This document shows, one piece after another, positions 10,642 through 21,604 of a stretch of DNA of 64,000 bases. This DNA comes from Hortaea werneckii. Its lineage: Eukaryota; Ascomycota; Dothideomycetes; Mycosphaerellales; Teratosphaeriaceae. Position 1 is the stretch's first letter. Every line of letters starts with the position of its first letter. A program made the translations under genes and the position numbers. Location: NCBI GenBank assembly GCA_037044905.1, contig JBAOKB010000100.1:1-64000 (forward strand), read 5' to 3'. The notes beneath the pieces were generated by a model, which made no database searches, was not told the DNA's origin, and saw nothing but the letters and a program-made list of their open reading frames with translations.

Positions 10642-12577
10642 TCACAGGCCCAGAGCGATTCTCCGCCAGCAATTCTCGACATCCTCACACAATTTCGCAA
10701 ATGCTGGGTTCTCGAGGTTTGCCAACATGAAAGTCTCCAGCGCCGCTTGACGCTCTTCGCGGCTCTGCGTTGCATATTCTTCGACACTGACTTCATGTGG
10801 ATCGTGTCTGCCTAGAACGCGGAGGGAGGCAGCTGCACTGTCCGAAGGATCCTGAGGATCAGATGCTTGGTATAAGGTCTTCGGGGGCGACAATGGTCTT
10901 GGTGGACTGTCATCAAGCTCATGAGGTGCATCGACCAGGCTGCTCACACGGGACACTTTATTGGGTGACCTATCCGCAAGCGGGTGGTGGTCGGGTGGTC
11001 TGCTGCCATACAGCGGTCTGTCAACTGTAAGCCCGGGCATTGCAGTGTATGCATCTTGCGCCTGCTGCCCTCTACCCAAAGGGGGCTGGCCTGAGTTTTG
11101 CCCCGTTGCGGTCGTTTTGGGTCTGAGCACTTCTGCGTTTGCGTCTGCAACAGGTACATGCTTTGGCGGTGAGGCTGAATTTGGGCGCATTTGCGTCTGC
11201 TGCTCGATCTGAGCCACTGATCCTTTCCGGATAGAGGAACTCTGATTCTCTTTTACCAGCTTCGGTTTTGGTAAGGGTGGCATTGTCAAAGCGGAGCTGC
11301 TTGGCCGAGAGTCGGTGCGGTCGCTTTCACGCCTACTGTTGGGCCTTTTGAAAGGCAACTCACGCTTTGGTGGTAAGGCAAACTCCTGAGAATCTGGCGG
11401 AGGCACAGTGCATGCGTTAGCTGGAGGTAGTCCTGTGCTTGGCCGTGTCCCATTGTTGCTGGATGAACCCAGTGCACTTCTCTCAGCCTGGCTGACTGCG
11501 GGAGGCCAAGACTCATGCGCATATTGTGGCTCCTTGCCTGTTGTTGGACGAGAGTGGGCGGCATCTTCCTCGACCGCCCTCCTTACAGCTTCTACGGTTG
11601 TAATCTCGGACGAGGAAGACGGGCGCTGAAAGCTTGGCTGCTGCGACATGGTCATTCCATACTGCGAATGCTGAAATGGAGTTGTGTTAGATCGATAGAT
11701 CAAAGATGTTGGCGGCCGCTCAGGTGAGATTTCTCTAGGCGCGATTGTTTCATCACGGCTGAAAAGGTGGGGTATCATCGCTTGCGACTCAGCTTTGCCG
11801 AAGGCTTCATGAGCAGAACGCTTGGGGCTCTGCGATAGGCTGCCACCTTCGATGGTTTGCGGAGTGAAAACAGTCGGTTTTGGCGGCGATTTCACGGGCT
11901 CAAAATAGGGTGAGCTCGCATGCCCTGTGAAGGGTCTGTTGCTCGCCGCACCCGCAGTTGGTGGTCTCGCGGTGCTCGGTCGGCTGGTTTGAGGACGTTG
12001 CTCTTGAAACTCCATGCCGCGGCGCTCGAAAGCGCTGACGATTTGGCGACAATCCGACGCCGATTTGAGGCGGAGTTGGATGCGGCGAGCCTGGTGAGAG
12101 CTGTTAACTGCCTCCTAGCTGCACTTGTTTGCGTCCAAAGATAGCTTACCTCTCCACTTCTAGACTTGTATCTTAGCGCAAGCAGAGCTTCTCTGGTAAT
12201 GCCGAAGATGGGTAGTTGTTCAACCGCAGGCATCACGCCGACGCGTTCGGCGCCTCTTCTGGCGGTCAAAGCCTCGTCGACCAAGCCTGCGATGTCTACA
12301 CTCTCCTGTACAATGATCAGAATGAACAAGGTAGACCGGAGTGGTGGACGGTCTGTCCAACGATTGAATATCATACCAGCAGTCTATTCCCTTCCATAAC
12401 CGTCATGTCTAGTTTGCCGTCCGGCTGCAGGCGCCCATCGTCAGTCTTGGTATCTGCCCCTTTGACGATCACGTAGAGGTTGTCGCCCAAGATGTGGGAC
12501 CATGGAGGGGTATTGTCTGGGCGCACGCCTAGGGCATGTGAGTATTTGATGACGGGAAGAGAGAGCTGTGTCGCCAT
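10642..12577 (-). CDS. Uncharacterised protein, candidate Rec114-like meiotic recombination factor
   Basis: Three exons (12577-12377, 12305-12150, 12090-10642), 601 residues, all introns in phase 0. The N-terminal ~150 residues form a compact conserved-looking region: ILGDNLYVIVKGAD, GKLDMTVMEGNRLL, LPIFGITREALLALRYKS, then RRIQLRLKSASDC, which read like the beta strands of a PH-type domain. A long Ser/Pro-rich, probably disordered middle follows (~155-560). The protein ends in a short amphipathic helix, AFAKLCEDVENCWRRIALGL. That arrangement, an N-terminal PH-like domain, a disordered middle and a C-terminal helix, is the known architecture of Rec114, which acts with Mei4 in meiotic double-strand-break formation. 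The match is by architecture and weak motif memory only; another PH-like scaffold is possible. Convergent with the SIS gene, with 131 bp between stops. Confidence 0.45.
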
Positions 12578-13178
12578 GTTGAATGGGCGACCCGTAAGAT
12601 CAATGGCAAGGGAATGTAAGCAGGTTCAGTCACGAGGAATTGGCCTCGGCAAGAGGCGAGCAACGTGGGGAGATGGTTCAATGTTGTACGACCTAGGGAC
12701 GCAGACACACGTGGACGGTGATGAATGATTGCACTGGTCGAGATGGTGAGATGAGGGAGAGAAGAAGAGGTAAGGATCCTACCCAGGCAGGTGTACATCA
12801 GGAAGGCACGTAAGAGGCAGGCACAGACACTGGGTGAATGTGGCGTTTCGGTCTGCCGTAGCCAAGCTTTCGACTAGCGGCGCATCCCGCACGCCAGCGA
12901 GAGCAAGCGAGGCAAGGCACGGCGCGGCGCGGCGCGGGCGTCTCGTTCATCGCGAACCTCCAGATCGCAGACGGGATGCGCGCGAAGCTGGCCGGTGCTG
13001 GGTGCTTCAGGTAACATCTTGCCCACCAGCCCAGTTGATCCCATTCCCCTTCTCAGTCGTTCCTTAAGGCGCATCGCGTGCAGATAATTCCTCTCGGGCA
13101 TGGTAGTATTATAGACGCCTGACTCGATTTCCTATTCGGCCACCCAAAAGGCGCGTGTCACCGCCGACCATTATCATC
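12578..13178. promoter_or_regulatory. Divergent promoter region between Rec114-like and RSC9-like genes
   Basis: A 600 bp shared intergenic region with starts on both sides. It contains a GC-rich run of repeated ggcgc units around 12919-12938. No ORF of interest. It should serve as a bidirectional promoter. Confidence 0.5.
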
Positions 13179-16100
13179 ATGTAAGTTCCTGCGCTGCGCC
13201 ATGGCATCCCCCTCCCAAACATCTGCTCTCTCCCCCCGTCGCGATAGCCTGCTCACCTCGCACGTGATTCGGACAGGGCACCCAAACGCGGCGAGTCGGT
13301 CGAACCCACACCCGAACATGAGGATTTCATGGCAAAGCTGCGCGAGTATCACGAGAAACGCGGCACCACCCTCGATTCCGTCCCCAAGGTCGGCGTGCGG
13401 CATATCGACCTCTACAAGCTCTACCAGCGAGTGGTCTCCGAAGGCGGCTATGACCTGTGCTCCGATACCAAAGCCAAGCCTTTAATGTGGCGGAGGTTTG
13501 CGGAAGAGTTCGTCGGCAAGAATCAGTATACCCCCGCGCAAGCGTTCCAGATTAAGAACGTATACTACAAAAACCTATGCGCCTACGAAATCAGCAACCA
13601 CTGGCAGAAAGACCCACCCCCAAAAGAGATTCTGGAGGAAGTCACGGCCAAAGGAGGGAATGTGATGGGGCGGACCATGGAGAACTTCGTCAAGCCGCCG
13701 ACCAGGGAGGAGAAGGAGCAGGCAGCGGAAGGCAGTGAGCATGGCACGAGTCCGGAGCAGAAGACGCCGAAAGCCGAAAGTGCAGCCGCCGACGGGGAAG
13801 ACCCAAACAGTGCGGCCGGGAACAGGACGAGAGGATTACGCCAGGCGCCGCCACAGAGGGTACTGTTCCAGCCGGAGCTGTCCTCAAGTCGGCAGACCAG
13901 AGGAGCAGCTCATGTCAACCAATCTCCGACCCCTGGTCAACAAGCTCCCGGGAGCAACAGTTTTGTGTCAAATTCCTCTCTTGCCGCCGCATCCGCAACT
14001 CTCGCCAACTACGAGCCACCATCCTCTTACCCACTGACACTCAAGCCTGTAACTACGCCCGCGAACAACCCGGATCACTATCGCAATGCGCTCAAGCGTA
14101 AAGCGGAAGCCACCATGACCCCCTTGGCCCGCAAATACAGGCACATCATGCTTCCTGGCACAGGATTCATCGGGCCAAACATCTATGTTCGTGCTCAGAT
14201 GGCACTGCAGTCAGGCGTTGAGAGCGAAGAAGAGTATGCGCTGCATCATCTCGTCAAGATCAGTCACGAACGGGGAGACAAATACAGATTTGATCAATTC
14301 CCGGGGCTGGCTGAGGCGCTCGTGAAAAAGGTACTGCAAGTCAGCAGTCTTTTCTGGGACATCGAATGGGACATCAGCTACGACGACGACATGGCCGATT
14401 TCTACGACGACGAGACTCTGAATGGCCTGAGTGGGACCAGCGACGCAATCCAAAAGTTGAAGAGCCGACTCCCGCTTGTTACGACCGATACGGTAACGGA
14501 CGCACGGTGGAATGCAAATCTCGAGCGAGTAATCGAAGCCGGGCTCGTGATCCGCAATATGTGTCTTCAGAACGAAAACGCGCAGTACCTTGCCCGTCAA
14601 TCCATGGTTCGAGATTATCTGGCCATTGCTCTCAACCTGCCCCCTCATCCAAGCATCATCGAGCTCCAGCACTATGCTTTAGATACCGCGGAACAGATAC
14701 TGGTGTGGGTCGGTGATATGGGCCCTGACGATGCAGTCTATGTGTCTCTTTTGGAGTTGTTAGAGAAAAGTGAAGACCGCGGAGCTATTATGACAGCTCT
14801 AAGGACCGTCGCAAGGATTGGTATGCACTTTCCTGATCCCAAGAGACTCGATGGAATCTCAAAAGAGATACTTGGCCGGGTGGGTGCATGGTTGATGGTT
14901 GACGACGAAGAAATGAAGACTGCATGCCTGGACTTCCTGTTCCAGTTTACCAGTTTCGCGGATAACGTGGAGATTCTGCTGCAGAATGCGGATAGTGAGG
15001 CGATGGCGCGACAACTCAGCCGGCTGCTCTTATTCGCAGCAAAGGAAGAGAGGAGTGGTCGGCCATCGACTGGACAGCAACCAGCTGAGGACAAGACATC
15101 CGGATTCATACCGAAACTTTCCAAAAGTGTTGTCGAAGCTCTCTTAAAGATTGAGGAGCCCGAGCGCTCGTCCGAATGGCTGAGGATGTGCTTCTTGCCC
15201 AGCAAGGAGAGCGAAATGACCCAGATCTCGCTCTGGCAATCCTATCAGTCGACCTTCTCACCCTACCAGAGCCACCTCATCGCAGGAGACTTCATCAAGA
15301 ACGTTTCTACGACCTTTGTGGGAGCAACAGCACAGGTGGCAGGACAGAACAAATACGTGATCCGCGGCATTCGCGCTCGAAAAGCACCAATCGACACTGG
15401 CATGCTCCCGGGGTCAGGCGCAGGAGATAAGGGTAAGGAAATGAAAAAGTGTTGCTGGAGACTCACGGTTGCCAGCGAAGTACATCGCGATCCTATTACC
15501 GGCGTTCAAAGCGGGCCCAGCACCCGAGAGATTGAATGTGGCGAATGGTTCAGACATTCGAACGAGATGTTAAAGCACATACTCAAAGAACACATGCAGA
15601 TACCGCGCAAGCCAAGCGACGACCGGATGGACATGGATACCTCAAGTTGGCCTTCTCGGCCTGGCAGCGCCATGGCAAACGGGACTCCAAGCGCGCAGGG
15701 AACGCCTGTCCCTCCATCGACTCAGAAGCCCGGAACTGAAAACCTAGCAGACATCTTCGAGTTCGCCGCGGCAGACAAAGCAGTCCACCGATGTCGCTGG
15801 GCCAGCTGCAAACGCACCTCCGCCGATCCCTCTTTCGCTCCCTCCGGCACCGCCACCGTGCCCCGAACCGCCTTATTCGCCCGCCACATCCAAACCCACA
15901 TCCCCAACAACAGCTCAACAGACGCACACCAATCCGAGCACAACGTGTCTCCACCCGCGTCGTCAGCCGCCACGACGCAAACCTCCCTCCCCCACAAGTC
16001 TATCGAGAAGATCACCTTCCGGACCTTCGAAGACGAAAAAGGCGACGCCGCAGGCGTATCCCTAGGCGCTGCCCTCGTGCTTCGGAACATCGCCAAATTC

Positions 16101-16397
16101 ATGCCAAAATCACTCGGTCAGAACGGCACCGCAGAGGGGATTCTCGGCCAGAGCAGCAGCAGTAAGAGTCTCAGTCTCAACGGAGGCGAAGGCAGAAAGT
16201 CCCAGACGGGCAAGCATGGGGATCATGCGGAGGACGAAGGGGAGGGAGAGGAGGTGGGTAGGGGGGCAGTAGGACCCATGGAACGGATCTTCGACGACGA
16301 AGTCCTGACGAGGTTATTCTTCGCCCTTACGCATGGGAGGCCGATTGGGGGGTATGTGGGGAGTGTGTTGAGGAGTATTGCGAGGAGTAGTAGTTAG
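13179..16397 (+). CDS. RSC9: RSC9/ARID2-like subunit of an RSC/PBAF-type chromatin remodeller
   Basis: Two exons, 13179-13180 and 13277-16397, 1040 residues. The first coding exon carries only AT of the start codon; the intron (gtaagt...ggacag) ends just before G, giving ATG GCA CCC and MAPKRGES. Residues ~18-115 form an ARID domain (FMAKLREYHEKRGTTLD, VGVRHIDLYKLYQRV, EGGYDLC, WRRFAEEF). A long armadillo-like helical region follows (~250-600). Residues ~648-705 resemble the RFX-type winged helix (SLWQSYQSTFSPYQ, FIKNVSTTF). Two Cys/His clusters end the protein: CCWRL...HSNEMLKHILKEH (~724-772) and CRWASC...ARHIQTHIP (~840-875), the latter C2H2-like. ARID, RFX and C2H2 in that order is the layout of ARID2/BAF200 and fungal Rsc9, which help target the complex to DNA. 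Confidence 0.88.
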
Positions 16398-19346
16398 GGT
16401 AATTATTGATGGGGTAGGAGGTAGGAGGTAGGACGTCGTGGAGGGGGTCGGTGGTTGATATGCTTAGCTTTTTGAAAGGGCTTGAGGGGAAGGAAATCTT
16501 GAGATGAACTGTTCTGTTTTTCTCATCTTTGGTTTTTTCTTTCTTTTTTTTTTTCCTTTGCTAGTGCTGATTGTTCCGGGGGAAATCGCTGTGGCTGTGG
16601 CTGTAGCGCTCGCACACGCGCACGGGTGTGTTCGTCCTTTCTCCTAGGATTTTGGCATTTGATAGTGGGTCAAAAAGAGGAATGAATGCTGGAAAGGGAT
16701 TGACAATTTGTCGAATGAGGAAGGAGAGCGCACGGGGTTGATTCTTCTGCACAACCTATGAACACGGTCCTCGATCAGAAGGCCACTGTGTACCCATGTA
16801 GATGAGAATGTGGTCCGCTTCTCGTTACTGCTGTCTTTCCAAGTCATTCTCATTCGCCTGCCCCTGATGAGTTATGGCGAGGGACACGAGCTGATCGACG
16901 TTCTCGCCTGAGGGGAAGACAGAGAAGTAGGCGAGAGTTGCAAGAAGGAGCTTCTGAGGTATTTGACCATTTATTTCCTCGAAAAGCTCAATGAGAGGTA
17001 ATATTGGCTTTCGCACTGTAGCAAGATTTGGCACATGATTTTTTACATCAATCAAGATATTTCGACGTAAGGATCCATGGACTCTACTGCCTGCTCGAGA
17101 CGCTTCACAATTGCAAGGAGCGTCCAAGGTCCATTTTGCATCTTTCCTCGATGCTTTCTGGTGAAAAACGCTCACCGATCGAAGTCCTCCGTAAAAAAAG
17201 GCCCGAAATGCAGCGACCTGTTCAATAGTCGGGCTTCTCTATCACGGGCTTCTCGTTTCACGTCCCTGCCATCAGAGGAACGAGGATGTCCTACTTCGGA
17301 AGGGGCCTGGTCGGGCGAGTGGGTTGAGAAGTTAATGGACCCCTCTGATGACGGGAAGTTGTCTAGATGTAGTCAAACCTGCATAAGCAAAAGTCTGTTA
17401 TCCCGTTCCGCCATGCGATAGAGTCACAACCTTGCAATCTACAGTTGCCTGGATCTTTCACCACATAAGCTTCGCCTGTACAGGCGATCCCATCAACGGC
17501 CGGTATAAAACGGCAAATGATCAACTATGCCGATCAGGGTACCGAGCAAGAAGAAAGTCTACTGCGACCGATGAAAACTTTCCTTACATATACCAGGGCT
17601 CTCGGTATAACTCAAACAGACTTCCTGCATAAAGTTCCACGTTCCTGAAGCCGCGAATGCTCGGGGGGAAAGTTTGTCTACAGACGAACCCCTGTTCTTT
17701 CTATCGCCCGTTCCGCCGGCGCGCAACGCAATTGACTTTTACATCAAAAAGCCAGCCTGCTGGCAAGCCCAGAAACTTTTTGCCAACACTTGTGCGAGAA
17801 AAAGAAAAAAAAAAAGGAAATCGCTACTAACAATTTTGACCTCCAAGGTGAGAAAAGCCTCTAGCGAACGAGTAAAAGGGAAACTCCGGCTTCTCTTCCG
17901 TCTAAAAAGGTCGTACAATCCATTATTCCCGCTTTTTTGCCCTGCATGTTCCCGCGGACCTGGTTGGAAGAAACGTTACAGACACATCTGTGTGCTAGTA
18001 CCACCCGCCTTCACAACCAGGGCGTCGGTGAAATGGATACGAAAGACGGGAAAGAGAGACAATAGGTGTCCCCTAGCATCTCCGGCAAGCGACAGAGCCC
18101 CAAGTGGAAGCAAGGGGAAAAGATCCTGTATTCTCCTGTTTGTGGAACGTGACACGTAACGACAGGAAGAAAGCGACCTCACGTCCGTTCCTGAACGAGG
18201 TGATGTAGTCATGTGGCGTACTTCTGCTTTTTCAACAGGGAACTCATCAGCAAGAACCCGTTTGTCCCGCGTGCCCGCGTGGGAGAGAGTTTCAAGCCTG
18301 CTGATCAGTCGTTGCGTGATGAAAAAGAAGGAAGGCTGCAGGATCAGTGGAAGCCTCTCAACCGAAGAGAAGCGGTGAGGACTGGGTTGTTGCTTAGGGA
18401 GGAGAGATGTGGCGGGCGGGGGAGCACGAGGGAAGTAGGCAACCGAAGGTGGCGACACATGTCATGTCATGGGAGGTGATGAACGTGTGCGTTGGGCAGT
18501 CAGGCAGACATGGAGGGTGCATTCGGACAGGTACAGCTCATCCCTATCCTGAAAGGTGTTGGGAGTTGAGTCTCTGAAGTCGATGAGGCGCCTCATTCTC
18601 AAGGGAAGAGAGTTGGGTTGCTGTGAAGGTCCATTCCAAACTGCTGTCCTTCTCCATGCACCAATCCAGCTCGGTCGTTTGAAACGTGAAGCTGTAGGAA
18701 ACTCCTTCAGAATCTCCCTGTTGGATAATGCGTACATATGTATATAGATACAGAAAACATCGCAGATACATGTATCCTCCGCCTGTTTCTCAAAATCAAG
18801 TACAAGTAAACAGGAAGATTAAGGTGTAGAGGTGACTTAGTCCAACCGCGTCTTGGAGACGCAAAACCAAGCCTGTTTCTCACTCTTCTCCCTTTCCTTC
18901 TCACAGAACGTAGCGCAGTAGGTCTAGCTAAACATGAAAAAAGAAAACGGTCGAATCCAGGCGCGAACAAATTAAAGAAAGAGAATGTATATTCGCGTGC
19001 AGCCGTCCATTTGGTATCATCGGAGGAAAAAAAAGAAAAGAAAGAAAGGAATCCAAAAATCAACAAATCCAAAACACAGGAAAGGTAGTCAATCCTCCGC
19101 TGGCAGGAATCTCCCGCCCGAGGAAAAAGAAAAAACGCCATGCTAAACGTCAAACCCCATCAATCCCCAAAGTCCCCAACAAAAAGTAAAAGCCCGCTTC
19201 CCAGAAACCCCGGCTGAGCCTCCCATCGCACCGTTGGCAATGATACGCCTCGTCAACCAGACGACGGCGGAACAGCCTGCTGGTGCTGATACTGGTGATA
19301 CTGATGCTGCTGCTGATGATGATGCGGCTGCTCAACAAAATGCGAC
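16398..19346. other. Gene-free convergent intergenic region, 2.95 kb
   Basis: Lies between the 3' ends of the RSC9-like and cofactor-sulfurase-like genes. It includes T-rich runs at 16515-16560 and A-rich runs at 17800-17820 and 19025-19050. TATA-like sequences (ggtataaaac near 17502, ggtataactc near 17594) occur on the plus strand, but no credible ORF follows them. Open frames at 16825-17175 (minus) and 17674-18159 (plus) lack an ATG start and recognisable features. I could not identify a transposon, tRNA or other RNA. Confidence 0.5.
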
Positions 19347-21604
19347 TTAGTCCTCAACAAATTCACCACACTCCGCCCCAAACTTCCGCGCTTTGACACT
19401 AGGTTGATTATTCCGGGAGGAGGAATAGAGACTGTGGTCCTCGAGCTCGCGGACTTTGATTTCCGTTGTGGCGGCAAGCTGCTGGTTCTGTTCGCGCTGG
19501 CGCCGGAATTCCTCTTCCCAGGGTTTGCGGAGTTTGACGTAGTCGGCGGGGTTGAAGGGCGGGGCGGGGGAGGGGGAGGGCAGGGGTTTCTCGTAGTCGC
19601 TGAGGGTGGCGGGTTGGGATTTCGGGAGGGCGGTGGCGTGCTGGGGCGGGTTGTTGTGGTCCCAGGGGGAGTGGTCGGAGTAGGCGCTGGCGGTGCCCGG
19701 GGTGAAGCTGCCGCTGCGTTGGGGGTTTGACGGCACGTGGAGTGCGTGGGGGATGTTTAGCGGCGGTGGCGGGGCTTGGGACTTGATGCCGGGCGAGGCG
19801 GGTGGCGAAAGGGGTGCGGTTTGACCGTAGGGTGTCGTTTGGGCAGGTAGGAGCTTGTGTACTTTGCCCACGTATACTTCTTGGATGAACTTTAGGAAGT
19901 TCTGCACATCTGCTGCTGTGCTCATGGCGCCAAGACTGGCACGGACGACTCCCGTGGCCTTCCCAAGCATGATTTGGGTTGGGTTGCTGCATCGATGACC
20001 GGCTGCGTACGCCGCTTTCATCTCTGCAGGCGACCACTCCAAATACGTTGCCACGCCTCCAGGGTTGCAGAGGGAGCCACTTCGAATGTAAATGTTGCGC
20101 TCGTCAGCGGCCTCTTCGACCTCTTCGAACCCAACCAAAGTTCCATCTGCTAGTTGAATGTTCATCGCGATGGTAGAACCCTGGACGGTAGGGTCGCCGT
20201 AAACCGCATTTTCGTCCTTGTATATGCGGCAGACCGGCATTCCGTTGGCATGCTTCATCCCAGACAGGCCATCATATAGCTGCTTGCCTAATTGCGAGGT
20301 ATGCATGGAGATGAACTTCATTGGATTCGGCCCATAGAGTCGTTCGTGAACGTTCATGGCATGATCAAGCGCAAAGATGGAATGGAACGGCAAGGTGCCA
20401 TCCTCGAGCCTCTCGTGAATCGAAGTATCTTTCTTGGCGTGCCAGGTATCGTTAATGGAGATGATCATGTCGACCGTCCCGCCACCGAAATACCTGCGGT
20501 TCTGCAGAACATGCTGTGAATCCTTTCGTACAATGAGCGCGCCTATGTTAGGAAACCCAAAGATCTTGTAAAACGAGAGCGCAACGAAATCGGGCGCAGT
20601 GGCGGGGTCTGACAGGTCCAGTGGCGCTGTGCTCGCAAGCGCAGCGGCGTCTAGAAGGGTGTACGTGGCGGCCTTGTGAAACGACCGTCGGATGCGGCCG
20701 GGCCTGTGTGACACGTTAGTATATCACGACGTCTGTGACACCCTGTCTGACCGTTCACAGCTGCTACTTACCAGTTGAGAGGCAACCGACGACCTGTCAT
20801 GTTAGACTGTCCGGGGTAGGCGAAGAGCCCGAGCTGTCTGGCTCTTGGACCACCAAGTCCTCCGCTATTAATCCAGATGTCGACTTCTTCGTCGCTTGTG
20901 AAACATCGATGCATCTTTGTGCTCTCCCGAATTCCAACAAGAGAGGTATGCGCATCGCGATGGTAGCCGTACCAGACGGGGGTGTTGCTTGCCGCGGCAT
21001 GATCCTTAAAGCAATCGATCACCATCTTGATGGCTGCCGTGGCATTTGCGACGAAAACAAGATCGAACTCTTCCGGGTCGGCATTGAAGAAGCGCAGCGC
21101 TCGCTCTCGGATCGAATCCACACGATGCCCGGCCAAGGCAGATGGTGTTGAGGCCGAGTGCGGGTTGCCATAGAGGTTTCCAATCATGTCGGCGGAGAAG
21201 TCTTCAATCAACGACTTTGCGTAGAGCTTCAACATGGGTTAGAGCAGTCGTCTCCAATGCAATGTCTCAGATGCACGTACCGTGGTTCCTCCATGATCAA
21301 GATATGTCTTGCCCTTCAGCTGGGGGTACTCTATATCCCGAAAGTCTTCTACCTCATCAGGCATGTCGTCTGGATTGGCGTCTGAGGAAGCTGGTGTCGT
21401 GAAGTCCGTCTGATAATCATAGTCTTGCTCCGACCCGCTGGTAGACGAGATCTCCTCGGCAGAGGAATCGGTATAAGGCTTCCGAAAACGGGCAACGTTT
21501 GGGGATTTGGGCGGTTGGTGAGAACGGCTGGCTGGTCTGCGATTCGGCGATGGGGGTGCGTTTGGTGATTGAACAGCGCTCATGGTCTGCTGAAGATTGT
21601 CCAT
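19347..21604 (-). CDS. Class V aminotransferase, molybdenum-cofactor-sulfurase-like, without MOSC domain
   Basis: Three exons (21604-21281, 21226-20772, 20703-19347), 711 residues. A Ser/Pro-rich, acidic N-terminus (~1-95) precedes the PLP fold. Motifs match the NifS-like half of Moco sulfurase: YLDHGGTTLYAKSLI across the first splice, NLYGNPHSAS, FVANATAAIKMV, SFYKIFGFPNIGALIVR with the PLP Lys306, and RSGSLCNPGG with Cys472 at the persulfide position. Moco sulfurase desulfurates L-cysteine and sulfurates the molybdenum cofactor of xanthine dehydrogenase and aldehyde oxidase. After ~residue 560 the protein turns into a Pro-rich low-complexity tail with no C-terminal MOSC domain. It is therefore either a paralogue with another sulfur acceptor or a desulfurase that works with a separate MOSC protein. 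The start at 21604 was chosen because the frame upstream is not protein-like. Confidence 0.82.

Noticed and set aside
16825..17175. 116-residue minus-strand open frame with a protein-like C-terminal half
   Set aside because: The start codon is GTG, no family is recognised and no upstream exon could be joined. It may be a decayed fragment.
17674..18159. 161-residue plus-strand frame downstream of TATA-like sequences
   Set aside because: It begins with TTG, is a mix of Lys/Arg runs and shows no domain.
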